From Pomphorhynchus laevis (lineage: Eukaryota > Acanthocephala > Palaeacanthocephala > Echinorhynchida > Pomphorhynchidae): a DNA stretch of 64,000 bases. This document shows positions 10,486 to 21,829 of the stretch, one piece after another (the stretch's first letter is position 1; each line of letters starts with the position of its first letter). The notes under the pieces were generated by a model. That model was not told where the DNA came from. It saw only the letters and a program-made list of their open reading frames with translations, and ran no database searches. The position numbers and the translations under genes are program-made. The stretch spans positions 62,001-126,000 of the forward strand of contig WNNJ02003694.1 of NCBI GenBank assembly GCA_012934845.2, written 5' to 3'.

Positions 10486-11005
10486 CTCTCACAACATCGT
10501 CTCCATTCCATCTCACGGCTACTCGTATCGCCTCATTCTCCCGGAACTCTCATATTCTCCATGTCTCACCTGCCGAATTCTCATCTGTTCTCATGTCTTT
10601 GCTCAACAAAACCTCACCTGCCGATCCACTGCCTACATCCATACTTTAATCCATGTGCTCATCGATATCCCATTTCCTCACCACCTTGTTTAACTCGTCC
10701 ATCCGCAGTCGTATCTTTTCCATCACATTGGAAATTCGCCATTGCTCGTACTCTTCTTAAGAAACAATCGCTCGACCCCTTACTTCCTTCTAGCTATCAG
10801 CCCATTTGACTCCTCCCCACTCTTTCCAAGCTCTTAGAGCGCCTTATCTTAATACAGAAAAACGTTTATCTATTTTCATCTAATATGTACCCTTTTTTCT
10901 AATCCGCTTCCTGGTCCAATCACCGCACAGAAATCGCCCGCATAGTAGTTTAAAATGACCTACTTATTTCTCGTGACAAGGCTCTATATAGTATTCTCAT
11001 CTCTC
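10130..11005 (+). mobile_element. L2-like LINE, linker and start of RT, decayed
   Basis: Broken frames give 'LMSLLNKTSPADPLP', 'FPSHWKFAIARTLLKKQSLDP' and 'SISKLLERLILIQ'-like text, matching the better copy at 54372-55028 (minus). This is the segment before RT motif A. It breaks off at about 11005 at 'LLISRDKALYS', where opposite-strand sequence begins. It is probably the continuation of the copy that starts at 7330. Confidence 0.65.
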
Positions 11006-11270
11006 TCTGAGGATTTGGAGGGAGTTGGTTTGACGAGTGGAGACCTAGAGGGCAATGATAATAATGAGGGTGGTACGCGATGTGAGGAAAGGTTATGAGT
11101 GGAAGGATCGTGGAGGTTGTGGAGGTGATTTTGATTGATGGATGTAAGCTTTTGTGAAACGAGACAGGAAGGACTTGACGGTTGTGTCGTGGAGTTAAGA
11201 TGACATGGAACGGTAAGTGTATATGCTGATAGGGTCGGTGGGTGGATAGAGGACATTGGAAACGACGGGG
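11006..11270 (-). mobile_element. L2-like LINE, ORF2 N-terminal fragment
   Basis: A minus-strand frame (11256-10984) contains 'SPLVKPTPSKSS', matching 'SPVVKPTPSISS' at the start of the copy at 7330, preceded by a Ser/Thr/Pro-rich stretch. It joins tail to tail with the plus-strand fragment ending at 11005. Confidence 0.55.
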
Positions 11271-11449
11271 GTAGTTTGAGTGGACGTGTTGGATGTTGAT
11301 ATGCGCTTATGTGAGATGTTGCGGATTAATTTTTTGCACAAAGTCCACATATGAAGTATTCTTTAGACTTATTGTTGTCGCAGGCGATTGTTGTCCAAAC
11401 GCTGATGTCGTGTGTCAAGCACTATCATACATGAAGCGAAATCGATCAA

Positions 11450-12245
11450 TCTACGAATTTGACGGAGGCTGCGGAGAATCAAGGTAGATGAGCGTATTTT
11501 ATCTCTTACGAAAGGTTTAAGTGAAAGTCTGTTGTCGAAATGGAATCCTTAGAAAACGAGATTGTCAACGGTAGGAAGAATTTTAGAGTTTAATGATACG
11601 GAGGGAGGTTCGAAGCCGGGGCGTCGAGGAGGATCCACATAATTTTGGATTTATCATGATTCAGAGAAAGGCGAATGGAAGAAAGATGAATGTAAATCAG
11701 GACAAGACAGTAGGAAGTAGAAACGCTAAGATCGTGAATACGATAAACAGGTTCATGAGCATAGATGGGAGTGTCATCAGCATATTGCATAACATGGAAG
11801 TTAAATTTATGAGAAATCGAAGACAAATTACCGATAAGAAAAAAGAAAAGCATAGGGCCTAATACTGAGCCTTGTGGAACACCGGACGGAATGGACGAAG
11901 GATGGGAGAGAGAAGAGTTAGAATAGACGCGAAATGTACGGTTTGATAGATATGAAGAAAACCATTATACAGTGGGTAAAGAGAAGCCGTAATCATGACC
12001 AAGGCGATGGAGTAGAATCGAGTGATCGACGATGCCAAAAGCAAACGATAGATCAAGAGAAACTATGACACTACATAATTTATGATCGCGCGATATGAGT
12101 AAGTCATTATAAACTTTAAGACAGGCAATTTCATTAGAGGAATTAGAGCGAAAAGCAACTTGGAAAGAAGGAAATAAGTTGGAGGAAAAGAGATATGTAT
12201 TAACTTGCTTGAGAACGTGACGCTTTGAAGAACATTTTCGAATTC
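11450..12245 (-). mobile_element. L2-like LINE (second subfamily), RT fragment
   Basis: Minus-strand frames carry 'MQYADDTPIYAH' (11853-11590) and 'SLNHDKSKIMWILLD', plus an upstream frame (12056-11859) with the remains of the VPQGSVLGP region. Downstream text matches the subfamily at 55522-56295 ('RQIRRLIDF' type) better than the one at 13206-14072. The frame is broken in several places. Confidence 0.65.
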
Positions 12246-12600
12246 TGCAAAATGTCTTAGGCTCTTCTGGTGTATTAGCCGTTTATTTTCGATACCCTCA
12301 AATTTTTAGAACACTATACACAGCATTCTTAATACCGATTATTGAAAATGGTTTTCAAGCAGCTGAGCGAATTTTTGTGAAGAATAAAATAAATAATCGA
12401 AAAAGTTTTACGTTTATCTTCCAAGCAGATAATAGGTTTGAAATTTGAAATTGAAAGATACGGAGAAGATGATAAAGCAAACGAAAAGCGAGAACCCCTG
12501 AGTAATACAAAATTCGATTCTGTACATTGTATATTCGATTATGTACATTGTATATCAATACTGTATAATGAAGATTGATGAGTTCATTGAAGATGGGATC
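12246..12600. other. AT-rich spacer, no gene seen
   Basis: Low-complexity, AT-rich sequence with short internal repeats (GTACATTGTATAT occurs twice near 12530-12560). I see no coding signal. Confidence 0.4.
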
Positions 12601-12960
12601 AAAACGTTTACGTCAAAAAAGGATGCGGCTGCAGTACGAGGAAAGCGATACAGAGGGACATTAACACATAATTGGGAGTTTGAGAAGTGAGTTACAATAT
12701 TCAAGATAAGTTAGCAGTAGGAAAGACATTAGAGTGTTGAAAATGGAAAAATGAATGTTTTTCGAATGCGACGAATGTCACGGAGAATAGGATAACAGCA
12801 ACGATCATTTTTTAGTGCAAATGATGAGAACGAGAGAGAGTCTATAATTACTCAGAGAAATGTTAGCGAATTCACGCAACGAAAGTGATGTCCATAGAAA
12901 AAGGATAATTTGCAACGTTAAATAAATTTGTATTATTATAAGATTGAATCTAAATGCGGG
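12600..12960 (-). mobile_element. probable decayed L2-like LINE fragment
   Basis: Minus-strand text resembles the 'LRDIRRIRK' region of L2-like RT C-termini, but it is strongly decayed. This is a weak call based on composition and a few matching words. Confidence 0.3.
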
Positions 12961-13074
12961 AATGATGAATCTAAAGAACATTAGATTTTGAGGGATTTAC
13001 CACCATTTTAATTGATGAAAAAGTAGTGAGATAGGGATTCTAAGCGGGATAAAACCGATGTGAAGACAGCAATT

Positions 13075-14150
13075 AAGGCTGAATTGGGTCTGATGAATAG
13101 ATAAGGATTTTCTTCCTTCTCCGTATCATGGTTAGCATCATATCTGCCCGACCGTACCATTCGCGCTTGTTCTAATTCATCATCTTCCCCTACCATCTTT
13201 ATTTTATGCGGAGTCCTACAAGGTTCAGTCTTAGGTTCACTGATTTTCTCTTTCTGCCTGACGATCTCTCACCGTCTACCAAACCTTACTCCTTAAACGT
13301 CACACAATACGTCGATGACATAATTATCTACAAACGTCTCTCCAATGTCCATCTCGTTCTAAACCCCGAAAAGTCCAAAATAATGTGGATCCTCCCCCGT
13401 AAACCAAACATATCTCCTCCCATTGTTTCTTTTGCCTCATCGATCATCCCTATAGTCCACAATCTCACTTGCTTAGGCTTCCATTTCGATGATCACCTTT
13501 CCCTTAAACCCTTCGTCCGTGACAAGGTCCGCTCGTCTAACTTAATTCTCCGTGACATCCGCTGTATCCGGCCCCTCATCGACTTCCGTTCTTGTATGTC
13601 TCTTCTTTCATTGCTTCTTTTCCCTAAAATCGATTACTGCCTTAGCCTTTTCGCCAATTCTCCAAAATCCATCATCCTACCCCTACAACGAATAATCAAC
13701 ACCGCCGTTCGAGTGCTCTTTCGTCTCCGTCGCTTCGACCACACATCCACATATCTTGCCCAACTCCCCTGGCCCACCATCCATATCCGCATCAAACTCC
13801 GCATTCTTCTCGTTACTTTTCGTCTCATCGCTGTCGGCTCCCCATCGTTCATCAACCTTCCTTTCTTAGACGATACTCGCCCCACCTCGCTATCGCTTCG
13901 TTCCTGTCATACCCTCTTACTCCACGTTCCTAATTACTCCAACAACTACGGTCTCCGATCCTTCCTCGTCGCCGCCTCACTCGCCTGGAATCAACTTCCT
14001 CTCGACGTCCGCCGCGCTCCCTCCTTTATCACATTCAAACACCTCCTCCGTTCACACCTTCTCGACACCTGATTCACAGTCTTGTTTTGTTGTGGTCATA
14101 TAAGCGTGCGCTGGCACGCATTTGCCACGTTTAAATAAATCGTTTTTTTA
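13075..14150 (+). mobile_element. L2-like LINE, 3' half with structured tail
   Basis: The copy begins in the middle of RT ('SWLASYLPDRTIRACSNSS', then a GVLQGSVLG block). It includes the long ORF at 13206-14072 and ends in the family tail TTTTGTTGTGGTCAT..GCGTGCGCTGGCACGC..CCACGTT followed by AAATAAATC. The hairpin GCGTGC-GCTG-GCACGC lies at about 14105-14120. The element is 5'-truncated. Directly behind it (14155) a second copy of the same family starts. Confidence 0.8.
13206..14072 (+). CDS. L2-like LINE ORF2, RT C-terminal region
   Basis: A 288-residue open frame that is the C-terminal third of an APE-type LINE polyprotein. It has 'TQYVDDIIIYK' (YADD block with Ala replaced by Val), 'LNPEKSKIMWIL', 'CLGFHFDDHLSL', the 'KIDYCLSLFANSPKSIILPLQRIINTAVRVLFRLRR' block, and a final 'LRSFLVAASLAWNQLPLDVRRAPSFITFKHLL' typical of L2/CR1 ends. 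The ATG is not a genuine start, and upstream coding text lies in another frame. Several partial copies of this same C-terminal block exist in the window (37730, 53529, 15079, 14155). Confidence 0.8.
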   Translation: MRSPTRFSLRFTDFLFLPDDLSPSTKPYSLNVTQYVDDIIIYKRLSNVHLVLNPEKSKIMWILPRKPNISPPIVSFASSIIPIVHNLTCLGFHFDDHLSLKPFVRDKVRSSNLILRDIRCIRPLIDFRSCMSLLSLLLFPKIDYCLSLFANSPKSIILPLQRIINTAVRVLFRLRRFDHTSTYLAQLPWPTIHIRIKLRILLVTFRLIAVGSPSFINLPFLDDTRPTSLSLRSCHTLLLHVPNYSNNYGLRSFLVAASLAWNQLPLDVRRAPSFITFKHLLRSHLLDT

Positions 14151-14154
14151 ATCT

Positions 14155-14860
14155 ATGCTCGTGCTTCCGCTAATCGCATACATGATATCGGCATTTCTGC
14201 ATCCAACTATCTTTCTTCCATCCACAAACATCTCTCAAATCTCCATCTCGTTCTAAACCCCGACAAGTCTAAACTAATGTTGATCCTCCACCGTAAACCA
14301 AACATATCTTCTCCCACTGTATATTTTGCTTCATCGATCATCCCCATAGTACACAATCTCACTTTCATAGGCTTCCAATTCTCCAAAATCCATCATCCTA
14401 GCCCTACAACGCATCATCAACCCTGCCGTTAGAGTGCTCCTACATCCCCTTCGATACGACCACACATCCACACATCTTAGTCAACTCGCCTGTCCAATAT
14501 CTGCATCCGCATCAAACTCCGCCTTATCGTCACGTTTCATCTTATCGCTGCCAGATCCCCATCGTTAATCAACCTTCCTTTCTTAGATGACACTCGCCTC
14601 ATCTCTCTATCATTGCGTTCCTGTAATTCCCTCTTACTCCACGTTCTAAATTAATCTAACAACTACATCCGTCGATCCTTCTTCGTAAATGCCCCCATCG
14701 GCTGGAATCAGCTCCCTCTCGACGCCCGTCGCGCTTTCTTCTTTATCAAATTCAAATACGTCTTCCGTTATCACCTTCTCGACACATGACTTAAATTTTT
14801 TGTTTTGATCAAGTAAGCGTGCGTTGACACGCATTTGCACCGTAAAAATAATTCAATTTT
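14155..14860 (+). mobile_element. L2-like LINE 3' fragment with internal deletion
   Basis: Broken frames match the preceding copy ('SNLHLVLNPDKSK', 'FASSIIPIVHNLTF', 'INLPFLDDTRL', 'GWNQLPLDARRA') but about 250 bp between the 'HNLT' and 'NSPKS' blocks is missing. It ends in the family tail with a variant hairpin GCGTGCGTTGACACGC near 14815-14830. It is an independent insertion behind the copy at 13075. Confidence 0.7.
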
Positions 14861-15078
14861 TGTTAGAAACTGCAATGACCTCTTCCATTGTGATGATGTC
14901 TTCCGTTAAAGGCTTTTATCCTCCAGGTTTAAAGACTTAATTTAAGTTCTACACAAGAGATCAACTGATAATTTATTGACTTTAAATGAAATTCGTTCTA
15001 TTTAAAATAAATGGAAAGTATGACGGCATTAGTGCAGTCATGCAGTCACCAAAACTTAAATTATTTTGATTAAAGTTA

Positions 15079-15370
15079 GACATCTTCCTTAGACGACACT
15101 CGCCCTACCTCGCTATCGATGCGTTCCATTCATTCCCTCTTACTACACGTTCCCAATTACTCCATCAACTACGGTATCCGATCCTTCCTCGTCGCCGCCC
15201 CACTCGCCTGGAATCAACTCCCTCTCGATGTCCGCCGCGCTCCCTCCTTTATCACATTCAAACACCTCCACCGTCCACACCTCCTCGACACATGATTTAC
15301 ATTTTTGTTTTGTTGTGGTCATGTAAGCGTGCACTGGCACGCATTTGCCACGTAAAAATAAATCTTTTTT
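15079..15370 (+). mobile_element. L2-like LINE, short 3' fragment with tail
   Basis: Only the last about 70 codons ('LDDTRPTSLS..' to 'HLLDT') and the 3' tail are present. The hairpin is GCGTGCACTGGCACGC near 15325-15340, whose arms still pair while the loop differs from other copies. It is 5'-truncated. Bases 14861-15078 before it show no gene. Confidence 0.75.
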
Positions 15371-15720
15371 AAAGGAAAATCTTTATAACACTGAAATATC
15401 ATTTATTATTTAACACTGAAAAAGCAAGCACTTATCACAAAAATTCAAACAAACACTTCTGGAAGTTTTAATAAGGACAATAAATAATATACTTTGTATT
15501 ATAATAAGTGCTTGTTAAGTGAAAATAAGTGAAATGTTAATAATTCTTATGATATGTAATGATATTGACTATCTTCAAAATCATACATATAGAATATCCA
15601 GATATTTCCGGCATTACAATGTATTATATATAATACATATGTATTACATATGATACATATGTATTATATAATATATATTATATATTCCATTAACTCTTCA
15701 TTTGAAGGACTTTTATTCTG
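15371..15720. other. AT-rich spacer with a Naiad scrap and palindromic TA-rich run
   Basis: Near 15545-15590 about 45 bases resemble the Naiad RT segment 'ICNDIGFLQNH'. Bases 15620-15690 are nested TACATATGTA-type palindromes. No gene is seen. Confidence 0.45.
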
Positions 15721-16223
15721 CATTGTTTAAGGTAGGGTCAAAATTTATGCCTGTATATTGTATCATTTCCGTTCAGCCTTCTTGGATTTGAACTTACTGT
15801 GGCCATATTCATGTCGTCTATGCTTCTCTACTCGATTTTCACTGGTTGGTGACTTTTATCTTCCTAGCATAGATTGGGAAGGTCAAAGTTTGCTGTAATG
15901 CCTTCGACTTGAAAAGGAATTCGGTAGTTTCCTTCTCTTCGACTTGATGTTGGCCCAACATATTTGTCATCCTACGTAAATCGGATCTCGGCTATTATTG
16001 ACTTATACAAAAGTTATTGGTGATATTTCCAACATTTGCTATCATCCATCAGTACGCAACAGTGATCACTGTTTACTGTCATAGTATGTACCTTGACACG
16101 ACGATCGCCTTCACCTTTCAATCAGATCATGAAAAGAAATTTGACTAAAGTTGACATTAAGCAACTTCAAATAGCATTTTCTACCGAAATCAACAAGTAT
16201 AATTCTTCTGTTCCAGAAAGTTA

Positions 16224-16296
16224 AAAAAAAGGATTTATTTTAACGTGGCAAATGCGTGCCAGCGCACGCTTACATGACCACAACAAAACAAAACTG
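16224..16296 (-). mobile_element. tail-only L2-like insertion with 9-bp target duplication
   Basis: This 73-base insertion is nothing but the L2-like 3' tail in reverse orientation, with the hairpin GCGTGC-GCTG-GCACGC (minus sense). It is bounded on both sides by AGAAAGTTA (16215-16223 and 16297-16305). The exact duplication shows a target-primed insertion that stopped after the tail. It lies inside the decayed CR1-like copy. Confidence 0.85.
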
Positions 16297-17556
16297 AGAA
16301 AGTTATGAACACTTGTCGGCCCGCTTATTGCGTATGTCCAACGGTTTCGTTCTATTGAGGCGCCCTAAATCGGGCATCTCGCGCCCTCGGTTGGACTATC
16401 AGGTCTGTTCACCCTGAAAATTCGAAACACATAATGGCATAGGTCTAGAACAGATCCGTCTATTCGTATTGATTTCACTGCTTCTCGAAATCTTTGTAAC
16501 AGGCTAAAATTTAAAAAAAATTACAATCATTCGAGAACAACATTGCAATGTGTATTTATCATAATCCGAAGAGATTCTGGTCCTACGTTCGTAGTTCACG
16601 AAATGTTCAAACGGGAATTAATTTCATTCACTGGTCGGATGGAGTTCTCACAGGGGAATCCCTGATTGCTAATCATCTAGCAAAGATTTCCGCAGTTCCA
16701 ATAACTCTACTGTAGACTTTAATCAGTTCGTCTGGCAGGCGGTTCTTGTTCCTATCCGCGACTGCGCGATAGAGATTAAAGTAGATGTTATTGACACTGA
16801 ATTATTGGAGTGGAGGCAATTTGGCTCACCGGGCCCTAATGGCATTGCTCCTTTTCTGGTTCGTGCTTTAGTTTGTTCTATCTTCCAGCATTTAACCTCT
16901 ATTTTTTAACAGCCTCAAACATTGCTGGATTCATAATATTTGGCAGCGTGCCATTATAGTACCGATACCCAAAAAGCATCAACCTGTTAGTTCGTCAGAC
17001 TTTCGCCCTATTAGTTTTACTTGCGTTTTTTCCAAAATTCTCGGATCTGTTATTGGCCCTGTTCTTTTTGTTGCATTTCTTAATGACCTACTCCTGCCTT
17101 TAAAGAACCATGTTTTAGCATATGCTGATGATTTAAAAATCTAAACTGTTGTTCGTACTCCTACCGATTGTCAGTCACTTCAGAATGACTTGGACTGCCT
17201 TACTGAATGGTCTGAAGCCAATGGACTCATTTTAAACATTAATATGTTTTGATTAGAACGGGGAAGACTACTTCGTCGTTACAGTATCGCATTGGTAGTG
17301 AGTTAGTAAATGAAGTTGAACACCATAAAGACTTAGGTGTAATAAATCATCGCTCTCTTAAGGCACGATTGAATAGTGAGCACGTAAGGATAAAAGCAAC
17401 TAGGGCATTGTAATACATCAAAAATACATTTCTCAGATTGTAACCTCCAATGCTTGGTATCTTATTTTCTTCACTAGTCCGCCCTCATCTGGAGTACTGC
17501 ATCCCTGCATGCTTTCCTACCACTGAGCGAGAATTGCTCGATTATGAGTCGGTACT

Positions 17557-17838
17557 GTGATAGGTTCAATGATATGCTTTAGGGCTGGAACGTCCTACTG
17601 CATACGGCTGCGTCCCCCAGCGATAAGCTCGATTCGTGACAGATTTGTCTTACTAGACTTGTCCTGTCTTTGGGCGATTGTAAACAAACTTGATGGCTTC
17701 CCCGCTAATATCTTTGGATTGAGAAGTAGGACATTGCGCGGTCACCCGAAATCGCTTTATAAGAGGCACCATTCTCAATTGCCTGCCAACTTTCGACTTT
17801 CACATCGCGCGCTCAACTTGTGGAATGTGTTGCCTTAG
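17557..17838 (+). CDS. CR1-like LINE ORF2 C-terminal remnant
   Basis: A 93-residue open frame within the decayed element at 15830-17940. 'LSCLWAIVNKLDGFPANIFGLRSRTLRGHPKSL' and 'RALNLWNVLP' correspond to the CR1 C-terminal block (DLS/LVWR..RGH..LWN.LP) seen in the intact copy at 59757-62720. It is a fragment, not a gene. Confidence 0.6.
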   Translation: MIGSMICFRAGTSYCIRLRPPAISSIRDRFVLLDLSCLWAIVNKLDGFPANIFGLRSRTLRGHPKSLYKRHHSQLPANFRLSHRALNLWNVLP

Positions 17839-19550
17839 GAAGTCGTCGCTGCTTCTTCGATGAAGCACTTCAAGCGACTGTGCCTAGCATGGATGGAGAA
17901 TCGACACTCGCATTTTAACGGATATCTTGAATCCCGCTGATCTTAATGCTGACGATTTACTGAATTAACTTGTATTTTTTTGATCAGGCAAAACAGCTTC
18001 TCAGCTAACACTTTGTATTTTTTTAAGAGAAAGCATTTTATTTATAGCAAAATAAATATAAGCAATAACACAAAAAATTTGACTGTGATAAGTTTCAATT
18101 AATTAAACTCAGTCTACGCCGTTTGTCGAGTATCAGCTCTAGTAAGATGTACCCTCGTTGATCGTGTAGCCCGGATGCACATTGATGCAGACTTGGCCAT
18201 AACGATGCTTATTTGCGAACGCAATTTTCTTATCAGATCACTATACGTGTGTAATTCCCTGCCCGTACTTAGTGACGCAATTATTTTGATCGTCAAGTCC
18301 GCCATCGGGCTAATAGCGCCGTTTCTTGAGATGACAAAGGGTATGAATGATGCTCTTTCATACATGCATACTCTCTCCTCGTACTTGGCCCGCTTTTGTC
18401 TCTCATGATATTGGAAAGGGTGTTGTTGTTGGAAGCATTTGACGGGGCTAGGTGATTAAATGATCAAACGTCCAATATGGACCGCTCCGTCATGCTTTCA
18501 AACAATCCACGGCATTCCACGACAAGCCTGACATCTCGGTCTATTGTTGTTGATGATCTCTCAAACATCAGATTTTCATCAAGTAACTGAAGTACTTGCT
18601 CGATGGCCAGAACAGAGCACACATTGGTCAGTTATTTTGCAACAAGGTCCCTTAGGATGTTATGCCGGATTGTTGACATCCCTCCCGTCTGACAGGAAAG
18701 AGTATGAGTAATGCTGAATTCTTCTCCGCATTGACATTTGTGTGGGATAAATGGAGGATTCCAGTCGTAGCGTGCTGCCAAGGCATCGCGAAATTCAACA
18801 GGGCTTAGGTTCAGGTTTTTCGCGCGTAGAGGTTTGCAAGACAGCCACGATGATGCACCTTTAACTTTCGCAAGACACACAGACGCGCGCCGATAGTGTC
18901 ACTGTTGTTCAGTGCTTGCTGTCCTATTTGGGCAGTGATTTGTGCCTTCTCATTCTTAATAAGATTTATTATTTTCTTTAGCATAATCGAAGTTCTTCCC
19001 CTATAAAGCCATCTAGTAAAGTTTTGCTTAGTCTCCTGGAACGCTCCCAATCCAATTCGGAACTGGTGGAGGGATCATTGATGCCATGTCCACCTTCATT
19101 CAAAGGCAAGAAACAAACTGACTGCCTTACTACATTTAGTTCGATCCAAATAATAGCTGGTATAAAATGTTGTTAAATATAAAGTTAAATATAATGTTAA
19201 ATATAAAGTTAAATATAATGCCTACAGTTCGTCGTAGGCATCATTAGAGGTTAGACATGAATGTCTGAGGAAAGCCCATTTAAATTGTAATGATTGCGTA
19301 AACGCGGCATATGTTATCTGGTGTTTCGCCTTTGCAATCTCGATTAGTCTGCTTACCAGCATCTTCCATTCTTTGACTTTCGACTTTATAAATTTATCAG
19401 TGTAGACTATATCACCAATGACAGACCCAAGTACAGGCATTCCCGATGTCATTATGTTGATTTCAGCGTTTTGGAAAAGATTCCTTGCCTTGAATCGGCT
19501 ACTGCTTTGAGTAAGGAGTTGGCACTTTTCTTTGTTTATGAAAAACCCAT

Positions 19551-19818
19551 ATTGAGGCCCGATTTGACATATTGCCTGCCATACAGCAAGCGAATCATCA
19601 GGCGTTTCGACACAAATTCCGTCGACGGCATACCATATGTGTATTAACCCTGGACAGATGTGTGTGAGGCGCATTATAGGCGGTTGCCATATTGAGGCCT
19701 GATTTGACATATTGCCTCCCACACAACAAGCAAATCATCAGGCGTTCCAACACAAATTCTGTCGACGGCATACCATCTGTGTATTACTCCTGGACAGATG
19801 TGTATGAGGCGCTTTATA
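19551..19818. repeat. tandem duplication (about 130 bp, two units) inside REL-LINE RT
   Basis: Units about 19551-19681 and 19687-19818 share the text ATATTGAGGC..GATTTGACATATTGCC through CTGGACAGATGTGT. Each encodes one copy of the palm motif, read as 'WYAVDG' and 'WYAVDR' on the minus strand. Both units already carry the Val substitution. Confidence 0.85.
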
Positions 19819-21139
19819 AGCGGTAGAGCGGCTGCTTCAAAAGCCGACATTGTCAAGGGATCTCCTTGAGTAAATTTATCTTTAGATAATATTACTTCAT
19901 CCTCAACTGAAAGTGTATAGTTTGTTCCGTAGGTATTACGTAATATCGTTGTTAGCGCTGGAACCGTGGATCTTATATTCTCTAGCGCGAGCAGATGTTT
20001 TACACGGTTAAAAGCATTACTAGCGTCAATTTGAAGAGCACAATATCCAGGGTTGTCCTGCAAGTCTTCCAACAGAATAAATGGTAGCTTCAACCCCTCA
20101 TCTCTGTCTCGCACAGAGCTGTTGGTATACAGCAACTGCTTGAAGGTGATCACCAATACAAGGAGCGATAAATTTGCAAATTACCCGCCTTGAGATATCA
20201 CCAATCCCTATTGGAGGATACCGGGACTCTTGTTAAAGGGCAATAATCTGCTGGCTGTAAATGCTTCGAGAAATTCTGACGGAATGGGATTGGACGCCAG
20301 ACACACAGTAAGTTCCGCTAGGCTGGTAGCCACCAGTAGCGATTCCCGCATTGAACGAAATTTTAGGGCATCAACACCCGATGGACCAGCTGCTCCTTGT
20401 GATCTATTAGCTACTCCAATTATTTCGGCAGCGTTTATATCTTTGAATTGTACTGGATGATGATCAATTATGCCGGGCATAGGACTGTTTAGCATTGCTC
20501 TAGCATAAATCTTCGCAGGCGTTGGATAGAGTTGTTCCAACCTCCTCTTTACCGAAACGTATTCTACTTCTTCGTCTAGGGATAATATTTTCGATGTTCA
20601 CGTAGGGCAGTGTATAATCTTCATCGCAGCATTTGTTTTTCCTGATGAGAATAACTGAATAAATCTTTTGGGTCATTGTTCGGTTTAAGAGAGCCGACTG
20701 TATCAATTGTTCGCTACATTTTTTTGAAGAACTCGAGCCTCAGCTATAAGAGATGTTAGGTTTATATTTTGCCATATGGTGATTCTCCTTTCAAGCGTTT
20801 TACGTCTGGCTGCAATACTAGTAGAAGGGATTCGATGAAGTACCAATTGGCAGAGGACCGTTCCCATTTTGAGACTCATATAAATTGATCCCATGTCGTT
20901 AGCGGCGGAACTGTACAATCTAGCCAGCGTTTCAACAAACACATGACTCGCACGGCATTTTGGCAATTCAAGGTGGTGAGGCTTCCACTGTATTACTTCT
21001 TTATAGATATCGTCCAAAAGATTATCTTGTTTTATCGCAGTGAGTGATAAAGTCAGCTGATTATTATAATGTGTGATCAGGTCAGAAGATGCATATATCA
21101 GAACGTTCGTTTGGGATGACAGTGTACTTGGATGTTGGG

Positions 21140-21455
21140 TCATAAGTGAGCAAGTGCTGAGGGCTTCACCCGTGCTTTCATTAGTGTGAGAATGGATCTT
21201 CTTCGTGCAATCTTCTTCGTGCGATCTTCTTTATGCATCGACAATCGACAGCGGTTCCGTCCAGAAGTTCAAGGCAATTATTAAATCACGACAATGGCAT
21301 TTTCACCTTTTTTATTTCTTTTCTGTTTTTGTTATGTTTTGAGCTATGTGATCCAGCCAATTTGAGCTTAACTTGGCTGTTGGGTTATAAGTGAGCAAGT
21401 GTTGAGGGCTTCACCCGTGCTCTCATTAGTGTGAGAATGGATCTTCTTCGTGCAA
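21140..21455. repeat. direct repeat in REL-LINE leader
   Basis: Bases about 21140-21210 recur at about 21385-21452 (CATAAGTGAGCAAGTG, GAGGGCTTCACCCGTGCT, GAATGGATCTTCTTCGTGCAAT). The 175 bases between are unrelated to other REL-LINE copies, so this is a local duplication with extra sequence, separating the cysteine cluster from the rest of the frame. Confidence 0.75.
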
Positions 21456-21829
21456 TTTGGAATCAAGCAGTCAATACATTGTTTGTTCTCTCTTGCACAT
21501 ACGCATCCTTTGCATTTAGCTGCCGAAACAGAGCACGCACAACACCTAGGGAAAGCTCTATCTAGACTTTATTTTGGGCATTGTTTACAATTAGTGACCG
21601 TACTTTGTGTTGAGGTCAAAAAATTTATTCGAGTTCGCGCTGGCTGGTTCTTGCGACGGTACTTGTAAATTCGCGCTGGTACGATACTCTTTCCTTTTTT
21701 AATTGTAAGTGTTAATTATTGTATGTTATTTATATATTTTAACCTGAAAGCTGGACGATCGGAAAGTGTAAGTATTTAAAAATCAAGACAATTTTTTAAC
21801 CACGCCTTGTATTTAATAATATATAATAT

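Larger units (their letters stand above)
15830..17940 (+). mobile_element. CR1-like LINE ORF2, heavily decayed
   Basis: Frames shift often, but the order of motifs is clear. 'GDFYLPSIDW' (APE) lies near 15845 and 'RNSDHCLL' near 16060. Then 'FGSPGPNGIAPFLVRAL' (RT start) lies near 16810, a 'YADDLK'-like string near 17120, 'VEHHKDLGVI' near 17320 and 'SSLVRPHLEYCIPACFP' near 17470. The C-terminal 'RGTILNCLPTFDF..' follows to about 17900. This is a separate, older CR1-like lineage than the copies at 40732 and 59757. A 73-bp L2-like tail is inserted at 16224-16296. Confidence 0.7.
18060..21640 (-). mobile_element. REL-LINE copy, nearly full length but broken
   Basis: Minus-strand blocks appear in family order. 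The cysteine cluster (CCAC..CKGCVC..CIDC) is at about 21610-21455. The N-terminal domain is at 21143-20703 ('IYKEVIQWKPHHLELPKCRASHVFVETLARLY'). The RT start is at 20540-20208 ('QGAAGPSGVDALKF'). Palm blocks are at 20156-19674 ('IDASNAFNR', 'FTQGDPLTMSAF') and 19722-19222, followed by the knuckle (18880-18632, CQCG..HTLSC..RH) and the terminal block (18365-18114, 'SFIPFVISRNGA'). Both YxDD sites read YAVD, so the first catalytic Asp is lost. About 130 bp around that site is tandemly duplicated (19551-19681, 19687-19818), and about 70 bp of leader is repeated (21140-21210, 21385-21452). Confidence 0.85.
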
